A stretch of 40,292 nt of DNA, taken from NCBI GenBank assembly GCA_005777235.1, contig SXND01000059.1:1-40292 (forward strand), in the 5' to 3' direction. Below are positions 31,066-40,292 of the stretch, one piece after another. The position numbers and the translations under genes are program-made. Positions within the stretch are counted from its first letter, which is position 1. Each line of letters opens with the position of its first letter. A model generated the notes under the pieces. The model was not told the origin of the DNA and did not search any database. It was given only the letters and a program-made list of their open reading frames with translations. The DNA is from Pseudomonadota bacterium. GTDB lineage: Bacteria > Tectomicrobia > Entotheonellia > Entotheonellales > Entotheonellaceae.

Positions 31066-32544
31066 ATGCCAGCACGGACAGGGCAACAGTATCTGCAGGG
31101 TTTGCAGGAGCGAGAACGAGACATCTGGCTCGGTGGTGAGCGGGTGAAAGATGTCACCACCCACCCCGGCTTGCGACACGGCGCTGAGGCGATCGCCTCG
31201 CTGTATGATCTGCAGCACGACCCACAATATCAGGCAGAGATGACGTATGTGTCACCCACGACGGGCGACCGTGTCGGCCTGTCGTTCATCATCCCGCGCA
31301 CCATGGACGACCTGGTACGACGGCGCGTGATGATGCTGCACTGGGCCCGTACCACCTGCGGTATGATGGGGCGCTCGCCAGATTTCATGAATGTCTCTTA
31401 CGCCGCCTGGGCCGCGGCGGCACCGTTTTTTGCCAGAAATCGTCCAGCCTTTGGGGAGAACATCCAGCGCTACTACACCTACATCCGTGAACATGACCTG
31501 ACCCTGACGCACTCGCTGATTAACTTACAGCGCAGCCGTAGTGTGGCTGGCACGTTTAACCTGGCCGAGGACACGGCGCTGCGGGTGGTCAAGGAGACGG
31601 ACGCCGGCATTGTCGTGCGTGGGGCGCGGGTGCTGGCGACGCTCGGTCCCCTGGCAGATGAGATCGGCGTGTATGCACCGCGCATGGGGCGCATGACCGA
31701 GGGCCACAGCCCGTATGCCCTCAATTTCGCCATTCCCTGCGGCACGCCGGGCCTCAAATTCCTGTGCCGCGAGAGTTTTGACGTGGGGCAGACGCACTTC
31801 GAGCACCCCCTGGGCTCACGCTTTGAGGAGATGGACTGTGTCGTGTTCTTCAATGATGTGTTGGTGCCGTGGGAGCGGGTGTTTATGCTCGGCGATGTTG
31901 GGCTGGTGAACACCACCGCCGCCACGACGCACTCCTCCAACCATACGGCGCATCAGGGCGCCGCCAAGAACGTCGCCAAGTGCGAGCTGGTCCTGGGTAC
32001 GGCGCTCCTGATGTCCCACGTGCTGGGCAACGCGCATCTGCCGCATACGCAGGAACGCCTCGGGAAGCTGATGATGTACACTGAGCTGATGAAAGCCTGT
32101 ATGCGGGCCGCGGAAGCAGACGCCACGCTGGATGAATGGGGCGTCATGTGCCCGGCGCAACTGCCCATTGAGATCACGCGCAATCTGTTCAGCACGGCGT
32201 ATCCCGAGATGGTGGAAATCCTCCAGCTCCTGGGCTCCAGCAGTTTTATGATTCGCCCTAGTGAGGCGGATTTCCACAGCCCGTTGGCCCCCGAGATTGA
32301 GCAGTATCTCGCGACCGATGCCGCTACGGCGCATGAACGCGTCCAGCTGTTTCACCTGGCCTGGGATATTGCCTGTAGTTCCTTTGGCGCCCGCCAGGTG
32401 CTGTATGAGCGGTTCTTTGCCAGTGATCCGCTCACACGCGCCCAGTTTCTCTATACCATTTATCCCAAAGAGGCGATGGTGGCACGCATCCGCAGCTTTT
32501 TGGGGCAGGATGATCATGAGGCCGAGGCGCTATCCCCGCCTTAA
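31066..32544 (+). CDS. 4-hydroxyphenylacetate 3-monooxygenase (HpaB) family protein
   Basis: A 492-residue protein of the HpaB/PvcC flavin-dependent hydroxylase family, which uses reduced FAD from a separate reductase to hydroxylate phenols. Typical features: the N-terminal GLQERERDIWLGGERVKDVT, SPDFMNVSYAAWAAAAPFF, LTHSLINLQRS, FNDVLVPWERVFMLGDV and a C-terminal RAQFLYTIYPKEAMVARIRSFL. The ATG has GGAGGG at a good distance. No HpaC reductase is in the window. Its stop overlaps the stop of the convergent luciferase-like gene by three bases. The substrate is probably an aromatic compound, but related enzymes act in secondary metabolism, so no catabolic pathway is assigned. Confidence 0.87.
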   Translation: MPARTGQQYLQGLQERERDIWLGGERVKDVTTHPGLRHGAEAIASLYDLQHDPQYQAEMTYVSPTTGDRVGLSFIIPRTMDDLVRRRVMMLHWARTTCGMMGRSPDFMNVSYAAWAAAAPFFARNRPAFGENIQRYYTYIREHDLTLTHSLINLQRSRSVAGTFNLAEDTALRVVKETDAGIVVRGARVLATLGPLADEIGVYAPRMGRMTEGHSPYALNFAIPCGTPGLKFLCRESFDVGQTHFEHPLGSRFEEMDCVVFFNDVLVPWERVFMLGDVGLVNTTAATTHSSNHTAHQGAAKNVAKCELVLGTALLMSHVLGNAHLPHTQERLGKLMMYTELMKACMRAAEADATLDEWGVMCPAQLPIEITRNLFSTAYPEMVEILQLLGSSSFMIRPSEADFHSPLAPEIEQYLATDAATAHERVQLFHLAWDIACSSFGARQVLYERFFASDPLTRAQFLYTIYPKEAMVARIRSFLGQDDHEAEALSPP

Positions 32545-33854
32545 TCGGCGCTGCCCACCGCCTGCGGACGCCGTGGCGCCAGCGGATCGCGCAGTGGCAC
32601 GGTGATATCGGCGGCGCCGTGATGCGTCACGTTAGCTGTCTCGTCCTGATCCGTCTGGATAATGTTACTGCCATACGACGTAATCACCGGGATGTCGGCC
32701 TGGGCAATCGGCGCCATCCATGCTTTACGCGCCAAGGCGGCGGCGATGTAGGGCGCCAGTGCCGCTGCTTTGCGCGCCTCGCGCTCGCTCTCACCGGCCT
32801 GAAAGTGCGGCATCACGCTGGCGGCAAACAGCTCCATAGCTTCACAGATGTGGGCATGCTGGTTCTTGCCGCCTTGCTGGATGAAGATGACTTGATCAAC
32901 GCCCGCCTCGGCATACTTCGCCAGATGCTCCTGCACCTGGGCCGGCGTGCCAATGCCGCTGCCTCGGCCCACTTCCGCCATGGCGTCGCGGGCTTGCTCA
33001 AAACGCTCCCAGACGTTGGTCGTGCCCGGCTCGTGCGCCCCAAAGACGTAGTAATGCCCCAGCGCATAGCCAAAGTAGCGCAAGCCATCGCCGCCGCGGC
33101 GTTTGGCCTCCTCGGCATCATGGTGCACGGAAAACCCCGTCACCATCGCGATGTTGGCGTTGACCGTGTGGCCAATGGGCACGCAGGCGTCGGACTTGAT
33201 GATCTCGTAGTATTCCTGCACCCACTTGCTGGCCTCTGCCGGATCGACAAAGGCAAAAGTCAAAGCCCCAATGCCGTGCCGGGCCGCAGCGTGGATGGTT
33301 TCACGTCGTGAGCACGCCACCCAGATGGGCGGATGCGGCTTCTGGAACGGCTTGGGCAGCACGTTACGGCAGGGCATGGAGAAAAATTGCCCGTCAAAGC
33401 CGGGATAGGGGGCCATGGTCATCATGTTGGCCGTTTGCTCAACGGCTTCGGCCCACATGGCCTTTTTCTGGGTGTGGTCAATGCCAAAGCCCTCGATTTC
33501 GACCCGTGAGGCCGACTCGCCCGTGCCAAAATCCACCCGACCGTCGGAGAGCAGATCGAGCGTGGCCAGACGCTCGGCCACCCGCGCCGGAGGGTTGTAC
33601 GCTGGGGGTGACAGCACCACGGCATGCCCGAGGCGGATAGGGGTGGTATTGCGGGCACAGCACGCCAGAATCACCTCGGGGGCCGAGGTGTGGGAGTATT
33701 CTTCCAGGAAGTGATGCTCGTTTTCCCAAATGTAATCAAAGCCCAAGCGGTCGGCGAGTTCCACCTGCGTCAGGGCCTCTTTGAGCAGCTGGTACTCTGA
33801 GTGCTCACCCCAGGGGCGCGGCAGCTGATGTTCATATAATAAACCAAATTTCAT
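32541..33854 (-). CDS. LLM-class (luciferase-like) flavin-dependent oxidoreductase
   Basis: A 437-residue TIM-barrel monooxygenase of the bacterial luciferase family that uses reduced FMN or F420. Recognisable parts: MKFGLLYEHQLPRPW start, ADRLGFDYIWENEHHFLEEY, LGHAVVLSPPAYNPPARVAE, LDLLSDGRVDFGTGES, and KPFQKPHPPIWVACSRRETI. The ATG at 33854 is the natural family start; the frame upstream to 33944 lacks support. The last 60 or so residues form an Ala-rich and then hydrophilic tail beyond the usual barrel. It converges on the HpaB-like gene with overlapping stop codons. The substrate cannot be told from sequence. Confidence 0.88.
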   Translation of the reverse strand: MKFGLLYEHQLPRPWGEHSEYQLLKEALTQVELADRLGFDYIWENEHHFLEEYSHTSAPEVILACCARNTTPIRLGHAVVLSPPAYNPPARVAERLATLDLLSDGRVDFGTGESASRVEIEGFGIDHTQKKAMWAEAVEQTANMMTMAPYPGFDGQFFSMPCRNVLPKPFQKPHPPIWVACSRRETIHAAARHGIGALTFAFVDPAEASKWVQEYYEIIKSDACVPIGHTVNANIAMVTGFSVHHDAEEAKRRGGDGLRYFGYALGHYYVFGAHEPGTTNVWERFEQARDAMAEVGRGSGIGTPAQVQEHLAKYAEAGVDQVIFIQQGGKNQHAHICEAMELFAASVMPHFQAGESEREARKAAALAPYIAAALARKAWMAPIAQADIPVITSYGSNIIQTDQDETANVTHHGAADITVPLRDPLAPRRPQAVGSAD

Positions 33855-33974
33855 GCGCGACTCTCTTCTCTCTGCGGGTGCGGTGGCCAGCGCGTCAGCG
33901 GCGCTGGGGCCGCCTATCATGCCGTACGGCCGGCATGGGCGCAAGCTGTGGGGACTCCTGGGCCTGCCGAGGCG

Positions 33975-35144
33975 CTAGCGCGTCAGGAGCTGTTTGGCAA
34001 TCGTACTGAGCTGCATAAACGACGTGCCCTCGTAGATTGCCCCGATTTTGGCATCGCGGAAGAATTTTTCCACCGGCGCTTCGGTGGTGTAACCCAGTCC
34101 ACCGAACACTTCCACCGCCTTGGACGTGACATGCTCCGCCATCTGCGAGGCAAAATACTTCGCCATGGCGCCCTGCTGCGCAAACGGCTCGCCCGCGTCC
34201 TTCAGGCGGGCGGCATTATACACCAGCAAGCGGGCCGCCTCGACCTGCGTTGCCAACTCGGCCAGCTGAAACTGCATGGCTTGAAAGCTGGCAATGGGCT
34301 GGCCAAATTGCTGCCGTTGTTGGGCATAGGTGATGGCGGCGTGCAGAGCCCCCTGCGCCAGGCCGACCATTTGGGCGCCAATGCCAATACGCCCTTCGTT
34401 GAGGGTTTCAATGGCGACTTTATAGCCCTGCCCGACGCTGCCGAGCACGTGATCCTGCGGCACCACACAGTCGTCGAGGAGCAGTTCACAGGTGCTACTG
34501 GCGCGAATCCCGAGCTTTTTTTCGACGCGTCCCACAGCAAAACCTGGCATGTCACGCTCGACCAGGAAGGCCGTAATGCCATGGTAGCCCTGGCTGGGGT
34601 CCACGGTGGCAAAGATGATGTACAGGCCAGCCTCGCGTCCGTTGCTGATCCACAGTTTACGCCCTTGGAGTACATAGGCATCACCCTGACGCGTGGCCCG
34701 GGTCTGTAAGGCAAAGGCATCGCTGCCGGAACCCGCTTCGGAGAGGGCATAGGCCCCGACCGTATCCTGGGCCAGGCGCGGCAGGAAGGTGGCGTGTTGC
34801 GCGGGCGTGCCCCAACGCAGCAAGGCGTTGCTCACCAGGGTGTTCTGCACATCGACTAGGACGCCGACGGCGGCATCGACGCGGGAGAGTTCTTCGACGG
34901 CCAGGCAGGACATAAAAAAGCTGCTGCCTGCGCCACCGTAGGATGCAGGGATTTCCACGCCCATGACGCCAAGCGCGAATAGACCAGGGATGAGCGTCGC
35001 ATCGTACTGCGCCGCCGCATCCATCTGGGACACCAGGGGCGCAATGCTCGAGGCGGCGTAGTCACGTACGACAGTACGGAAGAGCGTTTCTTCGTCACTC
35101 AGCACCGTGAGCGGACGGACAATTTGGGTGTCGGGCGGCGGCAT
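33975..35144 (-). CDS. Acyl-CoA dehydrogenase (short/branched-chain type)
   Basis: A 389-residue classical acyl-CoA dehydrogenase that introduces an alpha-beta double bond into an acyl-CoA, passing electrons to electron-transfer flavoprotein. Motifs: IPASYGGAGSSFF, the FAD/substrate signature YALSEAGSGSDAFALQTRA, LWISNGREAGLYIIFATV, GRIGIGAQMVGLAQGAL, YAQQRQQFGQPIASFQAMQF and EVFGGLGYTTEAPVEKFFRD. The C-terminal AKIGAIYEGTSFMQ carries the expected catalytic glutamate, unlike the other acyl-CoA dehydrogenase-like proteins in this window. ATG at 35144 has GAGAGGA upstream. It lies 120 bp upstream of, and on the same strand as, the luciferase-like gene, so both may be one unit. Confidence 0.93.
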   Translation of the reverse strand: MPPPDTQIVRPLTVLSDEETLFRTVVRDYAASSIAPLVSQMDAAAQYDATLIPGLFALGVMGVEIPASYGGAGSSFFMSCLAVEELSRVDAAVGVLVDVQNTLVSNALLRWGTPAQHATFLPRLAQDTVGAYALSEAGSGSDAFALQTRATRQGDAYVLQGRKLWISNGREAGLYIIFATVDPSQGYHGITAFLVERDMPGFAVGRVEKKLGIRASSTCELLLDDCVVPQDHVLGSVGQGYKVAIETLNEGRIGIGAQMVGLAQGALHAAITYAQQRQQFGQPIASFQAMQFQLAELATQVEAARLLVYNAARLKDAGEPFAQQGAMAKYFASQMAEHVTSKAVEVFGGLGYTTEAPVEKFFRDAKIGAIYEGTSFMQLSTIAKQLLTR

Positions 35145-35239
35145 AGGCGTCCTCTCTGTGTATAGGGCCGTGGCGGGGTGCGGGCGCTGATTGTACACAC
35201 TTTGGCGCTGGCTGCCCACAGGCCTGTCTACGCCGCTCC

Positions 35240-35535
35240 CCTGCCGGCGCCACCGGGAAATCCGGCATGCTGTGCGGCTTGGCCGTGGGCGGTGTCTGCC
35301 AGCCGTGGGTCAACTCCTGAACACGCTCGGCCAGAGACCCGTCCAGCATGGCTGCAGGCGCGTGTCCTGGTCGGCACGGCTGCCCACGGCCACGACGGAG
35401 CGCTTAGGCTTGATCGGGGCGTCACCGGGGGCGCCACGCCACAGCCAGCGCACGCTGGCCGGTGTGCTGGGACCGTCGGAGGTTTCGGCCAGGATGGACA
35501 CGCCGGTTGACAGGTGCTCGGGATGGTGCTACACC
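35240..35535 (-). pseudogene. Possible frameshifted ORF of unknown family in the 35145-35576 gap
   Basis: The 430-bp gap has no intact gene on either strand. On the minus strand one frame reads HHPEHLSTGVSILAETSD and continues with ASVRWLWRGAPGDAPIKPKR and SVVAVGSRADQDTRLQP. A one-base shift then leads to MLDGSLAERVQELTHGWQTP and PDFPVAPAGE. The amino-acid texture looks protein-like and the switch is at a single point, which suggests the decayed end of a gene. I cannot name the family, and it could be chance. Confidence 0.3.
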
Positions 35536-35576
35536 CTCCACAAGACACAAGATCGCGAGTTAAGAGGGATAGACGC

Positions 35577-36374
35577 ATGGATGTCACAGCCATCACCGAC
35601 GCACTCGAAACCTATATACGCCCTGCCACGTTCCCTGTCGGCATCACCATGCTGCCGCCGGGCGCAGCGTTCCCCCCACGCACCCGCACCCCCGCCGATC
35701 TCGGGGCGCATTTTGCCACCTGTCAAACCATTAATATCGTACGGCGCTATGGCTGGTCCATTGGCCTGGCGGCGGAGCACCATTCTTGCCCCCTGGGGCT
35801 GGTCGCGTTGGGCTGGAAGCCCAATGTCTCCTATCTACAAGAGGGCAATGCCTGCATGGATATGTACACCGCCAGCCTGGAGGCCGGGGCACGCATGGAA
35901 GCCGCCGTACCCAAGTTCGAGGCGGGACGCTATACCAGTTTGTTTGCTTCCCCGTTACGCAATCACCCCTTTGCGCCCCCGCATGTCGTGGTCGTGTTTG
36001 GCAATTCCGCCCAAGTGATGCGTCTGGTGCAAGCCGCGCTGTATCACCAGGGAGGCTACTTACCCTCGTCGTTTGGCGGGCGCTTAGACTGTGCCGATAT
36101 TATCGTCAAAACCATGCAAACCGACGCGTGCCAGGTGATTCTCCCGTGTACCGGGGATCGGATGTTTGGGCAAACGCAGGACGATGAGATGGCCTTTGCC
36201 ATTCCTGCATCCAAGATCGAGGCGGTCGTCGATGGACTGCAGAGCACCCACAAAAACGGTATGCGCTATCCCATTCCCACGTTTATGAATTACACGGCAC
36301 CTTTCCCCCCCAAGTATGAAGCCGTGTGGGCCCTGTGGGGGGAGACCAGGCCTTCTGAACGTGAAAGGACATAG
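35577..36374 (+). CDS. DUF169 family protein (first of a tandem pair)
   Basis: A 265-residue soluble protein that I place in DUF169. It contains repeated conserved cysteines: FATCQTINIVRRYGWS, HHSCPLGLVALGW, GNACMDMYTA, RLDCADIIVK, TDACQVILPCTGDRMFG. It ends with the typical DEMAFAIPASKIEAVVDGL. The function of the family is not established; the cysteine set could hold a metal or cluster, which is inference. The ATG at 35577 has GAGGG upstream. It is followed after 3 bp by a second DUF169 gene, so both are surely cotranscribed and may form a heteromer. Confidence 0.78.
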   Translation: MDVTAITDALETYIRPATFPVGITMLPPGAAFPPRTRTPADLGAHFATCQTINIVRRYGWSIGLAAEHHSCPLGLVALGWKPNVSYLQEGNACMDMYTASLEAGARMEAAVPKFEAGRYTSLFASPLRNHPFAPPHVVVVFGNSAQVMRLVQAALYHQGGYLPSSFGGRLDCADIIVKTMQTDACQVILPCTGDRMFGQTQDDEMAFAIPASKIEAVVDGLQSTHKNGMRYPIPTFMNYTAPFPPKYEAVWALWGETRPSERERT

Positions 36375-36377
36375 ACG

Positions 36378-37100
36378 ATGGACTGGCAGGTATTAAGCAC
36401 GACCCTCCGTGAGCTGCTCAGTTTGGAGATTCCCCCCATTGCGATTACGTTTTTCGAGGCCGTCCCGCCGGATGTCCCCGTGTACGAGGGCGTGACGCCG
36501 CCTCCCACGCCAGACGGGCGCACGGGCAAAGTGGCTGCCGGCTGTGTCTTCTGGATCCAGGCGGCCGAACGGACGTTTGCCACCCTCCCGGCGGATCACG
36601 GCAACTGCAGTGTCGGCAGTATGACGCATGGCCTGCGTACCATGCAGGAGGTGGCGGGGAATGCCGACGTCGCCGCGCTGCTCGCCAGCGGCTGGGTTAC
36701 CATGGAGATGGTGCCACAGATTCCGGTGCTCCAACAGCGCCCCGCGTGCATCACCTATGGCCCCCTGGCCGAGACTCCCCATGCGCCGGATGTGGTGCTC
36801 CTGCGCCTCAATCCCAAGCAGGTGATGATCCTGCACGACGCGCTCCCCGAGATGCGCCTGGAAGGCAAGCCCCAGTGCCACATTATCCCCCTGGCGCAGG
36901 AGCAACAGGTGGTCGCGGCCAGCGTGGGATGCATGCTGAGTCGGGTGCGGACGGGCTTACCGAACAGCCAGATGACCTGCGCCATTCCTGCTCGCCGTGC
37001 GGCCGAAGTCGTGGAGCGCCTCCGCACCACCTTGGCGGCGGATACCCTGGTGGCGGCGTATGCGGCAGAAGACGCCCGACGCTTTGGCGCACGTCCCTGA
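36378..37100 (+). CDS. DUF169 family protein (second of a tandem pair)
   Basis: A 240-residue paralogue of the preceding protein, only distantly similar. It begins WQVLSTTLRELLSLEIPPIA and keeps the family's cysteine-bearing segments: KVAAGCVFWIQAAE, ADHGNCSVGSMTHGL, RPACITYGPL, KPQCHIIPLA, AASVGCMLSRVRTGL, and the ending MTCAIPARRAAEVVERL. It starts 3 bp after the first DUF169 stop. As with its partner, the function is unknown. The close spacing and conserved cysteines suggest a two-subunit protein. Confidence 0.78.
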   Translation: MDWQVLSTTLRELLSLEIPPIAITFFEAVPPDVPVYEGVTPPPTPDGRTGKVAAGCVFWIQAAERTFATLPADHGNCSVGSMTHGLRTMQEVAGNADVAALLASGWVTMEMVPQIPVLQQRPACITYGPLAETPHAPDVVLLRLNPKQVMILHDALPEMRLEGKPQCHIIPLAQEQQVVAASVGCMLSRVRTGLPNSQMTCAIPARRAAEVVERLRTTLAADTLVAAYAAEDARRFGARP

Positions 37101-37217
37101 GCCGTGGCGCCCCTGCAGAACGCCCACGGGTGGAGCCTGACGTCTGCTATGTCAAGCAGCCCGGACGTTAGCTTGGAAAAAACTTGAAATTTCCCAAGGA
37201 TTGCCTCTACCTGCTTG

Positions 37218-37226
37218 TGATATAGT
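37218..37226 (+). promoter_or_regulatory. Candidate extended -10 promoter upstream of the lipoprotein gene
   Basis: TG-A-TATAGT (37218-37226) has the extended -10 form, with no good -35 box at 16-18 bp. It is about 130 bp upstream of the lipoprotein start in the otherwise empty 37101-37359 gap. Confidence 0.3.
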
Positions 37227-37359
37227 GGCGCCTCCAGGATGGGTGAGGCTAGGCACGTTGCGGGGTGACCGATGTGGTCAGCCCTCGCCTGGGCGCACCA
37301 GTCCCTCATGTGTGTCCCTCGTCGCTGTGCAGAGCAACCTGAGCCCAGGAGAAGTAGAC

Positions 37360-37659
37360 ATGCGGTGCTTCCTCGTCATCTTCGCGGTATGTCTTGGGCT
37401 GGTAGGATGTGGAGAAGATGCTCCCCATAGATCCTCAAGAACCGCCGTGCCACCACCTACCGTCACACTGCCGCCCACGAGCCCACCAGCGCCCACGAGC
37501 CCGCCAGCACCTGCTACATTGGCGGTGGACTTCGCGCCCCTCACGTCGCAGGAGGCGACCAGTGCATCGCCCACGCTCGATGCCACGCATGGCATCAATC
37601 CGCTCAACGAGCAGACCCTCACCTCCCCACGGTATAGTATGCGTGTTGCAATTTTTTAA
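37360..37659 (+). CDS. Small proline-rich lipoprotein
   Basis: A 99-residue protein with a lipoprotein signal: MRCFLVIFAVCLGLVGC, where LVGC is the lipobox and Cys17 the expected lipidated residue. The mature part is rich in Pro, Thr and Ser (PPPTVTLPPTSPPAPTSPPA), a typical disordered spacer, followed by a short tail without a recognisable domain. AGGAG precedes the ATG. It ends 22 bp before the collagen-like gene and so is likely cotranscribed with it; it may anchor or help export that protein. The family is unknown. Confidence 0.7.
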   Translation: MRCFLVIFAVCLGLVGCGEDAPHRSSRTAVPPPTVTLPPTSPPAPTSPPAPATLAVDFAPLTSQEATSASPTLDATHGINPLNEQTLTSPRYSMRVAIF

Positions 37660-37681
37660 GCACTACTACTTTGGAGTATCT

Positions 37682-40292
<2,611 letters not shown>

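Overview
The window is about 40 kb of a GC-rich bacterial chromosome. It mixes housekeeping genes (groEL end, pdxS/pdxT, a moeA-like gene, class II ribonucleotide reductase nrdJ, purQ-purB-serS) with a redundant accessory region: several acyl-CoA dehydrogenase-like flavoproteins, SAM methyltransferases, large AAA/TPR/LuxR regulators, DUF4242 and DUF169 proteins, an HpaB-like monooxygenase and a luciferase-like oxidoreductase. This gene mix suggests a large-genome uncultured lineage (Tectomicrobia/Entotheonella-like or deep deltaproteobacterial). The placement is an impression from gene content, not a computed one.

Layout. 1-8.7 kb: groEL 3' end facing pdxTS across a 13-bp hairpin, then moeA-like, nrdJ and an amidase, then a convergent DEDDh exonuclease. 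8.9-10.3 kb: a PHP phosphoesterase followed by two short genes that ordinary ORF calling would break. Each has an in-frame TGA exactly where the first redox cysteine belongs (an ArsC/Spx-like protein and a glutaredoxin-like protein). Each TGA is followed at the same distance by a 7-bp hairpin with an AGU-starting loop. I read them as tandem selenoproteins with bacterial SECIS elements, the most interesting feature here. 10.4-14.2 kb: an integron-type integrase remnant, then purQ-purB-serS on the minus strand. 14.3-27.5 kb: a module of methyltransferase, giant regulator, DUF4242 and acyl-CoA dehydrogenase-like genes, present once nearly whole and then as broken second and third copies joined by deletions, with a second giant regulator and a fragment of an E1-alpha dehydrogenase gene.

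27.6-30.7 kb: a hypothetical gene and an SGNH-like/MBOAT pair probably for polysaccharide O-acylation; the MBOAT gene has an amber codon just after its catalytic His motif. 30.8-37.1 kb: a gluconolactonase-like remnant, HpaB-like, luciferase-like and acyl-CoA dehydrogenase genes, and two tandem DUF169 genes. 37.3-40.3 kb: a small lipoprotein and a long secreted collagen-like gene with an internal ochre codon; the start of a transposase overlaps its 3' end, so an insertion sequence appears to have cut it.

Three otherwise intact genes carry one stop codon each (TGA in an acyl-CoA dehydrogenase, TAG in the MBOAT gene, TAA in the collagen-like gene). None resembles the selenocysteine sites. They are either real gene decay or sequence errors. 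No rRNA, tRNA or CRISPR array was seen.
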